This document shows, piece after piece, positions 24,769 through 33,614 of a stretch of 36,267 bases of DNA; within the stretch, counting starts at the first letter, position 1, and each line of letters begins with the position of its first letter. Both the position numbers and the translations under genes were made by a program. This stretch comes from Clostridia bacterium (GTDB lineage: Bacteria > Bacillota > Clostridia > Oscillospirales > CAG-382): NCBI GenBank assembly GCA_017521025.1, contig JAFXEB010000027.1:1-36267 (forward strand), in the 5' to 3' direction. Below the pieces are notes generated by a model. The model made no database searches. It was not told the DNA's origin and saw only the letters and a program-made list of their open reading frames with translations.

Positions 24769-25700
24769 TAAAGGTAGTATGCGTGGTGGGTGCCACCGCC
24801 ACGGGTAAAAGTGCGCTGGCGGTGAGACTTGCCAAGGCTTTTGACGGCGAGATAATATCGGGCGACTCGGCGCAGGTGTACCGTGGTATGGATATCGGTA
24901 CCGCCAAGGTGACAAGGGAGGAGATGGAGGGCGTGCCCCACCATCTTATCGACCTGCTTGACATAAACGAAGGCTTTTCTGCAGGGCTATTTGCCGAGCT
25001 GGGCAGGGAAAGGGCAAGGGATATCGCCGCCGGAGGCAGGCTACCCATTATCGCAGGCGGCACGGGACTTTACGTGGACGCAATGACGGGGCCCGCCCTG
25101 CTTTCCCCCACTGCTGACAGTGACCCCGCCGTAAGGGAAGAGCTTATGGCAAAGGCGGAGAGGGAAGGTGCAGAGGCGCTCCACGCCTACCTTGGCTCTA
25201 TCGACCCTGCCGCCGCCGCAGAGATACATCCCAATAACGTAAAGCGTGTGGCGAGAGCTATCGAGATATATCTGGTGACGGGCAAGACCAAGACCGAGCA
25301 TTCCGCCACGCCAAGGGCGCAGAGTGAGTTCAGCCGTGGACTGATATTGCTGGAGCACCCCGACAGGGCGGAGCTTTACAGGCGCATAGACAGGCGTGTT
25401 GACCTTATGATGGAGGCAGGTCTGCTTTCCGAGGCACGCAGGCTTTGGGAGATGGGACTTGCCCACACCCCCACAGCGTCAGCCGCTATAGGGTATAAGG
25501 AGTTTTTCCCTTACTTTGAGGGTGCGGCGAGCCTTGAGAGCGCAGTAGAAAAAGTAAAGCAGGCAAGCCGCAATTATGCAAAGCGGCAGATAACCTATTT
25601 CAAGCGCATGACCGATGCCTTCCCTATAGACCTTAGCCTCGGTAAAGAGGCGGTTTTTGAAAGGGCAAGGGAGTACGTGAGGGCGTTTTTGGAAAACTGA
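24765..25700 (+). CDS. miaA: tRNA dimethylallyltransferase MiaA
   Basis: A 311-residue enzyme that adds the dimethylallyl group to A37 of tRNAs reading UNN codons. The P-loop is GATATGKS (residues 9-16), with SGDSAQVYRGMDIGTAK, HHLIDLLDINEGFSAG, the IAGGTGLYVDAM segment, and QASRNYAKRQITYFKR near the end. Normal length. Starts within the stop of the lipoprotein gene (ATGA). In many clostridia miaA follows mutL and precedes hfq; neither is here. Confidence 0.96.
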   Translation: MIKVVCVVGATATGKSALAVRLAKAFDGEIISGDSAQVYRGMDIGTAKVTREEMEGVPHHLIDLLDINEGFSAGLFAELGRERARDIAAGGRLPIIAGGTGLYVDAMTGPALLSPTADSDPAVREELMAKAEREGAEALHAYLGSIDPAAAAEIHPNNVKRVARAIEIYLVTGKTKTEHSATPRAQSEFSRGLILLEHPDRAELYRRIDRRVDLMMEAGLLSEARRLWEMGLAHTPTASAAIGYKEFFPYFEGAASLESAVEKVKQASRNYAKRQITYFKRMTDAFPIDLSLGKEAVFERAREYVRAFLEN

Positions 25701-25716
25701 AAAAGGAGGACGGGAT

Positions 25717-26949
25717 ATGAAGCATATATTAAAGCAGGCACTTACGGCGGCAGTAGCGGTTTTTATAGTGTTTTACGCCATAATGCAGCTTTCCCTGACG
25801 GCCGGGGACGAGATAGAGACTGAGCACGCATTCTATTCCGTCGTAGAGGATGCCGTAAACGCCGAGGGCTATATTTTCCGTGACGAAACGGTAATTATGC
25901 AAAGCGCTATAGGCACCAGAAGCTATATGGCTGATAACGGCGAGCGTGTCCACGTGGGTCAAAGCCTTTGCGTGACCTACCAAAGCTCGGACGAGGCGGG
26001 GGTGCAGGAGCGCATTAACGAGCTTAACGCACAGATAGACGTGCTGAAGCAGAGCACGGGCGGCTATTTTGCCGACCTCGGTAAGATAAACGAAAGCATT
26101 GCGGATTATATGCATAAGATAAGCGTCTGCGTAAATCAGGGCGACCTTCAGGCGGCGAAAAGGCTTGAAAAGTCTCTGCTTGTTCAGATGAACCGCAGAC
26201 AGGCAACAGTGGAGGAGAACGGCGAGTATTTTACCAGCCGTGTTTCCGAGCTTGAGCGTGAAAAGGCTGTGCTTGAGGCGGGTCTTTCAGGCGTAAAGGT
26301 CACCACCACCGCCTCTGCCGCAGGCTATTTCTATACCGAGACAGACGGCTACGAGGGCAGCTTCTCTGCCGCCGCTCTTGAGAATATGACACTTGACGGC
26401 TTTAAGCAGCTTATCACCACGGGGCCTAACCATAACCTTACGGCAAACGCCGTGGGGAAGATTGCAGACAGCTCCAAGTGGTACGTGGCGTTCACCTGCG
26501 GCCGCAGACAGGCAGTGGATTTTGAGGAGGGTAAGAGCTATACCGTGTCCTTCCCCTATTCCGAGACCGAGATAGATATGGTGCTTGAGCGCAGTGCGGG
26601 CAAGAACGGCAGTGATGAGATGATGCTTATCTTCAGCTCCCACACCTTGCTTACGGGCTTTAACTTTGCACGCAAGCAGGATATAAGCGTGGTAAAGTCC
26701 ACCGCCGAGGGACTTAAGGTGCGTATCTCCGCTCTCCGTTACGAAAACGGTGAGGCGGGGGTGTACGTCCTATCCGGCAGCCGTATCAAGTTCAAGACCG
26801 CCAAGGTCATCAGGGAAAGCGGTGGCTTTTATCTTATCGAGCTCCCCGACAGCAGTAACAAAACGGTGCGCTCTGCCACAAGGCTGTCACTCCATGACCT
26901 TGTTATACTGAACGGTAAGAATCTGTACGTAGGGAAGGTGCTGCAGTAG
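25717..26949 (+). CDS. HlyD-like membrane adaptor of unknown function
   Basis: A 410-residue protein with a single N-terminal membrane segment (residues ~8-28) and an external region. The DAVNAEGYIFRDE block followed by GERVHVGQSLCVTY is a biotinyl-lipoyl-like half, and VQERINELNAQIDVLKQ begins a coiled-coil hairpin (residues ~95-190). The other beta half follows. This is HlyD/RND adaptor architecture, but no transporter partner is adjacent and the cell is Gram-positive. Similar genes are found next to yggS-sepF in clostridia, hinting at a link with cell-wall synthesis or division. GGAGG at the start; 1 base to the yggS gene. Confidence 0.75.
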   Translation: MKHILKQALTAAVAVFIVFYAIMQLSLTAGDEIETEHAFYSVVEDAVNAEGYIFRDETVIMQSAIGTRSYMADNGERVHVGQSLCVTYQSSDEAGVQERINELNAQIDVLKQSTGGYFADLGKINESIADYMHKISVCVNQGDLQAAKRLEKSLLVQMNRRQATVEENGEYFTSRVSELEREKAVLEAGLSGVKVTTTASAAGYFYTETDGYEGSFSAAALENMTLDGFKQLITTGPNHNLTANAVGKIADSSKWYVAFTCGRRQAVDFEEGKSYTVSFPYSETEIDMVLERSAGKNGSDEMMLIFSSHTLLTGFNFARKQDISVVKSTAEGLKVRISALRYENGEAGVYVLSGSRIKFKTAKVIRESGGFYLIELPDSSNKTVRSATRLSLHDLVILNGKNLYVGKVLQ

Positions 26950-26950
26950 T

Positions 26951-27646
26951 ATGGATGAAAGACGTGCATATATCAAAAACGCCCTTGAGAGCATAAGGGC
27001 AAGCCTGCCCGAGGGCGTAAGGCTGTTGGGCGCAAGCAAGACCGTCAGCGCCGAGTACATCAACTATGCCGCCGACTGCGGGCTTGACCTGATAGGTGAA
27101 AACAGGGTGAACGAGCTGCTTGAGAAGTATGACGACATAAATAAGGAGAAGCTTGAGATACACTTTATCGGCGCCCTGCAAAGCAACAAGGTCAAGTATA
27201 TAATCGACAAGGTGAGCCTTATCCATTCGGTGGATAGAATGTCGCTGGCGGAGGAGATAAGCCGCAGGGCAATAGCTATCGGCAAGGTAATGCCCGTGCT
27301 GGTGGAGGTAAACCTTGGGGGCGAGGCTACAAAAAGCGGAGTGCGACCCGAGGAGACGGCGGATTTCGTGAGGAAGATAGCGCCTTTAAAGGGCCTTACG
27401 GTGGCGGGGCTTATGGCTATCCCCCCGAAAAGCGACGACAAACAGAAAAATATTGAATTTTATCAAAAAATAAAGCAAATATTTATTGACATATCCCATC
27501 AAAATGTGGATAATGTTAATATGAGGATTTTGTCTGCAGGTATGAGCGGCGATTATCTTGAGGCGGTAGAGTGCGGCGCAAACCTTGTGCGCATAGGCTC
27601 ATCGCTCTTCGGTCGCCGTGACTACGGCACAGGGCAAAACGCTTAG
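26951..27646 (+). CDS. yggS: PLP homeostasis protein YggS/YlmE
   Basis: A 231-residue PLP-binding protein with an alanine-racemase-like barrel. The cofactor lysine is K30 in LLGASKTV, followed by IGENRVNEL, HFIGALQSNK and the C-terminal phosphate-binding LSAGMSGDYLEAVECGANLVRIGSSLFG. It buffers cellular pyridoxal phosphate and affects amino-acid metabolism. Its place directly before sepF is the usual Gram-positive order. Confidence 0.96.
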   Translation: MDERRAYIKNALESIRASLPEGVRLLGASKTVSAEYINYAADCGLDLIGENRVNELLEKYDDINKEKLEIHFIGALQSNKVKYIIDKVSLIHSVDRMSLAEEISRRAIAIGKVMPVLVEVNLGGEATKSGVRPEETADFVRKIAPLKGLTVAGLMAIPPKSDDKQKNIEFYQKIKQIFIDISHQNVDNVNMRILSAGMSGDYLEAVECGANLVRIGSSLFGRRDYGTGQNA

Positions 27647-27706
27647 GTTTTATAGGTTTAACAAAAGCAAGCTGAGTATAAAAGTAATAATATGGAGGAA
27701 TAGATT

Positions 27707-28153
27707 ATGGCAAATTGGAAATGGGCAGAAAAGCTTTTAGGTAAAGAAGAAGCATACGTAGAAGAGGACGATACGGGCTACGAGAACGAGTATGAGGCTC
27801 CCCGTGCACCCGTTGCCGAGGCTCCCCGTCAGACGGGCGCTATCTCCGGTGGCAGCTCCTCTGCCTCCCTTGAGATGAAAATAGTTAAGCCCGACAGATT
27901 TGAGGACGTTACCACCATCGCTGACCATCTGCTTCAGCGCCGTACCGTTGTGCTCAATCTTGAGAACGCCAGCAAGGAAAACATCAGACGTATACTTGAC
28001 TTCCTTTCCGGCACCATCTACGCTATCGAAGGCAATATGAAGAGAGCCGCTAACTCCACCTACGTTATCACTCCCAAGAACGTGGACGTGTCCGCAGACC
28101 TTGAGGGTGGCGCACAGGGTGCAGGTGCCGCTTCTCAGAAGGAGCTTTATTAA
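27707..28153 (+). CDS. sepF: Cell division protein SepF
   Basis: A 148-residue protein with the SepF layout. There is a short N-terminal amphipathic membrane-binding region (MANWKWAEKLLGK), an acidic and Pro/Ala/Ser-rich linker, and the C-terminal globular domain (IVKPDRFEDVTTIADHLLQRRTVVLNLENASKENIRRILDFLSGTIYAIEG). The domain ends at SADLEGG. SepF anchors and bends FtsZ filaments at the septum. A normal GGAGG start is at 27707. Confidence 0.96.
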   Translation: MANWKWAEKLLGKEEAYVEEDDTGYENEYEAPRAPVAEAPRQTGAISGGSSSASLEMKIVKPDRFEDVTTIADHLLQRRTVVLNLENASKENIRRILDFLSGTIYAIEGNMKRAANSTYVITPKNVDVSADLEGGAQGAGAASQKELY

Positions 28154-28180
28154 GGCACGTGCCTTTAAGGGTGATTTAGC

Positions 28181-28459
28181 TTGACCAGAATTTTTGCATT
28201 TATCGCGCTGTCTGTCAGCGCATATATCTCGCTTATGCATCTGGCACTTCTGTTGCGTGTCATCTTAGGCGTTTTTACAGAGGGGACGGGGTTGTTTTCC
28301 TCCTTCATATACACCTCTACCGAGCCTATTTTGATACCTATAAGGAAGCGCTTGGATAAAAGCAGCTTTTTTGCGGAGCTACCTGTGGATTTCTCCGTAA
28401 TTATCGCTATGTTTATACTTATGCTTTTATCCTTTTTCCTGCCGGCTGTTGTAGGCTAA
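28181..28459 (+). CDS. YggT-family membrane protein
   Basis: A 92-residue membrane protein with two hydrophobic segments (residues ~4-28 and ~70-91) and the conserved EPILIPIRKRL loop. YggT proteins are thought to act in division or osmotic tolerance. The start is a TTG at 28181 with AAGGGTG upstream; no ATG is available. Just before it, AAGGCACGTGCCTT (28152-28165) forms a 14-base perfect palindrome overlapping the sepF stop. Confidence 0.88.
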   Translation: MTRIFAFIALSVSAYISLMHLALLLRVILGVFTEGTGLFSSFIYTSTEPILIPIRKRLDKSSFFAELPVDFSVIIAMFILMLLSFFLPAVVG

Positions 28460-28478
28460 AGAAAGGGGAGTTTTTGAC

Positions 28479-29192
28479 GTGCTTGCACCGCACGAGCTTA
28501 AGAACAAGGCGTTTTCAAAGGCGGTTAGAGGCTACAGCCCTACCGAGGTTGATGACCATATAGAGTTTTTGATAGAAAAGTATACCGAGCTTTACAGGGA
28601 GAATACCGAGCTTACCCGTAAGCTTCGCATTGCCGTGACAAAGCTTGACGAGATAAAGGATGAGGAGGAGTCTATACGCTCCACTCTTGTCAATGCGCAG
28701 AAGATGGGCGAGAAGATAATAAAGGACGCCAACGCTCAGGCTGACCTTATTACCGGCTCTATCAAGGAGCGCTGTGACGCCATTATTGCGGACTTCAAGC
28801 GCCGCATGGTCAGCGAGAAGGAGGACCTTTGGGCTATCCGTACCGCCGTGCTTGATTTCAAGACGGAGGTTTTCGAGCTGTACCGTAAGCACATTGAGGA
28901 GCTTCATTCCATCAACGTGAACAAGATAGAGGACATTGTGCTCCCCAACGAGAACGCTATCGTTGAGGGCATATTCGGCGAGGTTGCCGAGGCGGTCAAG
29001 AACAACACCGCCGCAGAAAGGGCAGAGGCTGAGAAAGAGGACCTGAACCCCGAGAAGGAGGAGAAGGAGCCTGTTGAGGTGCCCGAGATGGTGGTACAGC
29101 CTGCCGTTGCCGCTGTGAGTGATTCCGAGGACGATGATGACGGTGAGGACCAGTTTATCAAGAGCCTTGAGAGCCTTAAGAACAATGACTGA
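28479..29192 (+). CDS. divIVA: DivIVA-family cell division protein
   Basis: A 237-residue protein. The DivIVA N-terminal domain (residues 1-60: LAPHELKNKAFSKAVRGYSPTEVDDHIEFLI) is followed by a long coiled coil. It ends in an acidic, Pro/Glu-rich tail of about 70 residues (EKEEKEPVEVPEM, EDDDDGEDQ). It binds curved membrane at poles and septa and recruits other proteins. The GTG start at 28479 has GGGGAG upstream. It lies directly after yggT; the usual ylmH gene between them is missing. Confidence 0.93.
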   Translation: MLAPHELKNKAFSKAVRGYSPTEVDDHIEFLIEKYTELYRENTELTRKLRIAVTKLDEIKDEEESIRSTLVNAQKMGEKIIKDANAQADLITGSIKERCDAIIADFKRRMVSEKEDLWAIRTAVLDFKTEVFELYRKHIEELHSINVNKIEDIVLPNENAIVEGIFGEVAEAVKNNTAAERAEAEKEDLNPEKEEKEPVEVPEMVVQPAVAAVSDSEDDDDGEDQFIKSLESLKNND

Positions 29193-29218
29193 GGCGGCAT
29201 TCAGCTACAGGATCAGAA

Positions 29219-29278
29219 AGCGCCCCTTATAGGGGGGCTAAGGCAGCCGTGCCCGTTTTCAGGGTTGCGGCTGCTTTT
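29219..29278 (+). terminator. Two hairpins between divIVA and ileS, the second terminator-like
   Basis: The first stem is 29219-29226 with 29232-29239 (one mismatch). The second has a 7-bp core, GCAGCCG (29243-29249) with CGGCTGC (29268-29274), and a TTTT tail. They could terminate the divIVA transcript or attenuate ileS. The leader is far too short for a T-box and lacks its conserved sequences. Confidence 0.5.
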
Positions 29279-29321
29279 CGGCGAATATATAAACTAAGAA
29301 ATTGTGAGGAAATCGGATATT

Positions 29322-32123
29322 ATGAAGGATTATAAGGACACATTGAATCTTCCCGTTACAGGCTTCCCTATGAGGGGCAACCTTCCCCAGAAGGAGCCTG
29401 AGATAAAGAAGGTGTGGGACGAAAAGGGACTTTATGCAGGTCTTATGAAGAAGAACGAGGGTAAAAAGCCCTTCGTTATGCACGACGGCCCTCCCTATGC
29501 CAACGGCGATATGCATATAGGCCACGCCCTTAATAAGTGCCTTAAGGACTTCATTATAAAGAGTAAGAATATGTCGGGCTATAAGGCGCCTTATATCCAC
29601 GGTTGGGATACCCACGGTCTGCCTATCGAGAATCAGATGGTGAAAAAGCACGGCATCAAGCGTGGCAGTGTTGACGCCGTTGAGTTCCGCCGCCTGTGCG
29701 AGGGCTTTGCCAGAGAGAACGTGGCAAAGCAGATGTCTCAGCAGCAGAGGCTTGGCGTTATCGGCGATTGGGAGAACAGCTATCTTACCCTTATCCCCCT
29801 CTTTGAGGCAGAGCAGATACGCATTTTCGGCGAGATGCAGAGAAAGGGCTATATCTACAAGGGTCTTAAGCCCGTGTATTGGTGCCCCACTGACGAGACC
29901 GCATTGGCAGAGGCTGAGATCGAGTATGCTGATGACGAGTGCGATTCCATCTACGTAAAGTTTGCCGTTAAGGACGACAAGGGTCTGTTTGCTCCCATCG
30001 TGGGCGACGGCACCGTTTATTTCGTTATCTGGACAACCACCACTTGGACCCTCCCCGGAAACGTGGCTATCTGCGTGGGTCCCGACTTTGACTACGGTCT
30101 TTACAAGTGCGGCGGCGACTATCTTGTGCTTGCTACCGAGCTTGCTGAGAGCGTTTCCAAGGTTTGCGGCATAGAGGTGGAGAAGCTTGCCCAGTTCAAG
30201 GGCGGTGAGCTTGAGTATATAAAGACCGCCCATCCCTTTATCGACAGAGACAGCCTTGTTATCGTGGGCGACCACGTTACCCTTGAAAGCGGTACGGGCT
30301 GTGTTCATACCGCACCCGGTCACGGTATGGAGGACTTTGCCGTTTGCAGAAACTATAAGGAGCTTGAGATTATAGTGCCCGTTGACTCCAGAGGTAAGCT
30401 TAACTCTCTGGCAGGCAAGTACGAGGGTCTCACTACTGCTCAGGCAAACGTTGAGATACTCAAGGACATTAAAGAGAGCGGCGCACTCCTTGCCACCCAG
30501 CATATAAACCACACCTATCCCCACTGCTGGCGTTGTAAGAACCCTGTTATCTTCCGTGCTACCGAGCAGTGGTTCTGCTCTGTGGACGATTTCAAGAAAG
30601 AAGCCCTTGAGGCTGTAAAGAACGTGCGTTGGATTCCCGGCTGGGGCGAGGCACGTATTGAGAGCATGGTCAGCGACAGAGCTGACTGGTGTATCTCCCG
30701 TCAGCGCAAGTGGGGCGTGCCTATTCCTATCTTCTACTGCGAGGATTGCGGCGAGCCCATCATTAACGAGACTACTATCAAGAGAATAGCTGACGCCTTT
30801 GAGAAGGAGGGCAGTAACGCTTGGTATGCCCATACCGCTGAGGAGCTTATCGGCGATATGGCAGTGTGCCCCAAGTGCGGCTGTAAGTCTCTCAAGGCTG
30901 AGCAGGATATAATGGACGTTTGGTTCGACAGCGGCTCCTCCTATGCCTATGTTCTCGACCATTTTGAGGGTCATTCCTTCCCTGCAGACGTTTACCTTGA
31001 GGGTAACGACCAGTACAGAGGCTGGTTCCAGTCCTCTCTGCTTACCTCCGTTGCCACCCGTGGCACCGCACCCTACAAGACGGTTATCACCCACGGTATG
31101 GTTGTTGACGGCGAGGGTAAGAAGATGTCCAAGTCCTTGGGTAACGGCGTAGACCCCCTTCAGGTCTGCAACACCTACGGCGCAGACGTGCTCCGTTTGT
31201 GGGCGTCCTCCGTTGAGTACACGGGCGAGGTAAGAATAAGCCCCGAGATACTCAAGCAGCTCTCTGAGATATACAGAAAGATAAGAAACACTATCCGCAT
31301 CCTTATGGCGAATCTGGGCAGCCCCGAGACCGATTTTGACCCCAACCGTGATATGGTCGCTCCCGAAAAGCTTGAGGCGCTGGATAAGTGGGCGCTTTCC
31401 CGTCTGAACGGTCTCTGCCGCAGAGTGGGCAAGGCTTTTGAAAACTACGAGTTCCATAATATTTATCACGACCTGCATAACTTCTGCACCATAGATATGT
31501 CCAAGCTTTATATCGACATCACTAAGGACAGGCTGTACTGCGAGGATAAGAACTCGCCTGCACGCCGCAGTGCACAGACCGTTATGTATCTTACCCTCAG
31601 CTCTCTCATCCGTCTTATCGCTCCCATCCTCTCCTACACGGCTGAGGAGGCTTGGAGTTACATCGCCCACGTGGAGGGTGATGACGCCGAGAGCGTGTTC
31701 TACAACGATATGCCCGTCTATAACGCCGACTATGACTTTGCCGAGGAGGAGGCACGCTACAACGCCCTCTTTGAGGTAAGGGATGACGTTATGAAGGCGC
31801 TGGAGATAGCAAGGGCAGAAAAGCGCATCGGTAAATCTCTCGAGGCTGAGATAAGCATTTACGGCGGGGAGGACAACGCCGCTATGAAGCTGTTCAGAAG
31901 CTTTGAGGCAGAGCTTAAGGCGCTGTTTATCGTATCCAAGGTAGTGCTGTCCAGCGGCACTGCAGCCGAGGGCGCATTTACCGAGACCCAGAGCGGCATC
32001 GCCGTAGAGGTCAAGGAGGCTACAGGTGAAAAGTGCGTCCGCTGCTGGATGTACACTGAGGACGGTCTCAAGGATAGTGACGGTCAGCCTCTCTGCGACC
32101 GTTGCAAGAGCGTTACGGAGTAA
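29322..32123 (+). CDS. ileS: Isoleucine-tRNA ligase
   Basis: A 933-residue class I synthetase. HIGH is at residues 65-68 (PYANGDMHIGHALNK) and KMSKS at 601-605. The CP1 editing domain carries the TWTLPGNVAICV and GTGCVHTAPGHG signatures, and the C-terminal zinc-binding CxxC pairs (CVRC, CDRC) are present, typical of the bacterial IleS1 type. The start at 29322 is preferred because TGAGGA lies 11 bases upstream; an in-frame GTG at 29304 is the alternative. It follows the divIVA gene, as in Bacillus, and is followed after 5 bases by lspA. Confidence 0.97.
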   Translation: MKDYKDTLNLPVTGFPMRGNLPQKEPEIKKVWDEKGLYAGLMKKNEGKKPFVMHDGPPYANGDMHIGHALNKCLKDFIIKSKNMSGYKAPYIHGWDTHGLPIENQMVKKHGIKRGSVDAVEFRRLCEGFARENVAKQMSQQQRLGVIGDWENSYLTLIPLFEAEQIRIFGEMQRKGYIYKGLKPVYWCPTDETALAEAEIEYADDECDSIYVKFAVKDDKGLFAPIVGDGTVYFVIWTTTTWTLPGNVAICVGPDFDYGLYKCGGDYLVLATELAESVSKVCGIEVEKLAQFKGGELEYIKTAHPFIDRDSLVIVGDHVTLESGTGCVHTAPGHGMEDFAVCRNYKELEIIVPVDSRGKLNSLAGKYEGLTTAQANVEILKDIKESGALLATQHINHTYPHCWRCKNPVIFRATEQWFCSVDDFKKEALEAVKNVRWIPGWGEARIESMVSDRADWCISRQRKWGVPIPIFYCEDCGEPIINETTIKRIADAFEKEGSNAWYAHTAEELIGDMAVCPKCGCKSLKAEQDIMDVWFDSGSSYAYVLDHFEGHSFPADVYLEGNDQYRGWFQSSLLTSVATRGTAPYKTVITHGMVVDGEGKKMSKSLGNGVDPLQVCNTYGADVLRLWASSVEYTGEVRISPEILKQLSEIYRKIRNTIRILMANLGSPETDFDPNRDMVAPEKLEALDKWALSRLNGLCRRVGKAFENYEFHNIYHDLHNFCTIDMSKLYIDITKDRLYCEDKNSPARRSAQTVMYLTLSSLIRLIAPILSYTAEEAWSYIAHVEGDDAESVFYNDMPVYNADYDFAEEEARYNALFEVRDDVMKALEIARAEKRIGKSLEAEISIYGGEDNAAMKLFRSFEAELKALFIVSKVVLSSGTAAEGAFTETQSGIAVEVKEATGEKCVRCWMYTEDGLKDSDGQPLCDRCKSVTE

Positions 32124-32128
32124 TTTAT

Positions 32129-32662
32129 ATGAATAAAAAAGGGCTTTTGTGGTATCTGTACGGGGCACTGCTCATATTGGCAGTGGTCGCCCTTGACCAG
32201 ATAAGCAAGGAGCTTGTTATTGCCCATCTCAAGGGCACCGACGGCGTCAGCCTTATCGATGGCGTTGTCAGCTTTGACTATACCACCAACACGGGCATGG
32301 CGTGGGGGATGCTCAAGGAGCACCGTTGGGTGTTTATGAGCCTCTCTACCGTTGCCATACTTGGCTTTCTCGTGGTCTATTTCGCCATAAGAGAGCAGCA
32401 TATCCTCTTTCGCATCTCTGCCGCCTTCGTTATCGGCGGCGGTGTGGGGAATATGATAGACCGCCTATTCCGTGAGGACGGCGGTGTGGTGGATTTTATA
32501 AGGACGGATTTTATGGATTTTCCGTCCTTTAACGTGGCAGACGCCTTCATTACCGTGGGTGCGGTGATGCTTATGGTATATTTCTTCTTCTACGATGCAA
32601 AACAGCCCCGCCCTCTGCTTATGGACGGGGGTAAGAAGGGCAGGGTAGCAGAAGATGAGTAA
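32129..32662 (+). CDS. lspA: Lipoprotein signal peptidase II
   Basis: A 177-residue membrane aspartic protease with four hydrophobic segments. Catalytic residues are D111 in GGGVGNMIDRLF and D138 in FPSFNVADAFITVG. The NTGMAWG motif (54-60) is present. It removes signal peptides from prolipoproteins, such as the two lipoproteins encoded in this window. ATG 32129 is chosen with GGAG 8 bases upstream; overlapping the next gene by 8 bases implies coupling. Confidence 0.96.
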   Translation: MNKKGLLWYLYGALLILAVVALDQISKELVIAHLKGTDGVSLIDGVVSFDYTTNTGMAWGMLKEHRWVFMSLSTVAILGFLVVYFAIREQHILFRISAAFVIGGGVGNMIDRLFREDGGVVDFIRTDFMDFPSFNVADAFITVGAVMLMVYFFFYDAKQPRPLLMDGGKKGRVAEDE

Positions 32663-33587
32663 ACTCTTGCTCTCTGATATGGATGAGGAGATAAGGGCTG
32701 TGGCTGACGGCGAGGCAAGGCTTGATGTGTTTGCCGCCGCCGCCGCTGATATCAGCCGTGCCAGAGCTCAGGCTCTTATCGAGGAGGGCAGGGTCACCGT
32801 CAACGGTAAGGCAGTGCCAAAGCGCACCAGACTTAAGGCAGGGGACGAGGTGTCAGTGCTTCTGCCCCCGCCCGAGGATATAGATGCAGTGCCCCAGGAC
32901 CTGCCCCTTGACATCGTGTACGAGGATGACAGCCTGCTTGTGGTCAACAAGCCTCAGGGGATGGTGGTGCATCCTGCACCGGGCAACCCCGACGGTACGC
33001 TGGTCAACGCACTGCTGTATCACCTTAAGGGCAGGCTTTCCTCCATAAACGGTAAGCTTCGTCCGGGTATCGTCCACCGCATAGACAAGGATACTGCAGG
33101 ACTGCTCATAGTGGCAAAGACCGACCGTGCCCACGTGGCACTGGCAGAGCAGATAGCCGTCCACAGCTTTGAGCGTTGCTATGAGGCGGTGGTCAGGGGC
33201 TGTCCCAAGGAGCCTTCAGGCAGTGTAGACGCACCCATAGGTCGCCACCGTGTGGACAGAAAACGTATGGCGGTAGTAGGTGACGGCAGAAACGCCCTTA
33301 CCCACTATTCATTGATAAAGCAATACAAGGGCTTTTCCCATCTCAGGCTGAGGCTTGAGACGGGGCGCACCCATCAGATAAGGGTGCACATGGCACACAT
33401 AGGCCATCCCGTGGCGGGGGACCCCGTTTACGGCGGAGACAGGCTGTGTGGGCTGACGGGTCAGTGCCTTTTCGCCAAGCATATCGGCTTTACTCACCCC
33501 GAAACGGGCGAGTGGCTTGAGTTTGAGGCAGAGCTGCCCGATTTCTTTCTCAGCGTTTTAAACCATTTAGATAAAATCAGCGGTTGA
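32655..33587 (+). CDS. RluA-family pseudouridine synthase (RluD-like)
   Basis: A 310-residue enzyme. Residues ~20-75 are an S4 RNA-binding domain (RLDVFAAAAADISRARAQALIEEGRVTVNG). The catalytic domain has VVNKPQGMVVHPAPG, HRIDKDTAGLLIVAKT with catalytic D144, and the ETGRTHQIRVHMAHIGHPVAGDPVYGG motif. It probably modifies 23S rRNA helix 69, as RluD does, but the site is inferred. The neighbour lspA is the standard Gram-positive arrangement (lspA-ylyB). Confidence 0.94.
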   Translation: MSKLLLSDMDEEIRAVADGEARLDVFAAAAADISRARAQALIEEGRVTVNGKAVPKRTRLKAGDEVSVLLPPPEDIDAVPQDLPLDIVYEDDSLLVVNKPQGMVVHPAPGNPDGTLVNALLYHLKGRLSSINGKLRPGIVHRIDKDTAGLLIVAKTDRAHVALAEQIAVHSFERCYEAVVRGCPKEPSGSVDAPIGRHRVDRKRMAVVGDGRNALTHYSLIKQYKGFSHLRLRLETGRTHQIRVHMAHIGHPVAGDPVYGGDRLCGLTGQCLFAKHIGFTHPETGEWLEFEAELPDFFLSVLNHLDKISG

Positions 33588-33614
33588 TACCGTGCTTACA
33601 GCGGAGGATTTTGT

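Noticed and set aside
29193..29321. T-box leader for ileS
   Set aside because: Too short, and without the T-box antiterminator sequence or a specifier loop.
29259..32168. Open frame of 969 codons on the minus strand opposite ileS
   Set aside because: Complete overlap with a certain ileS gene and no recognisable domain; codon-bias artefact.
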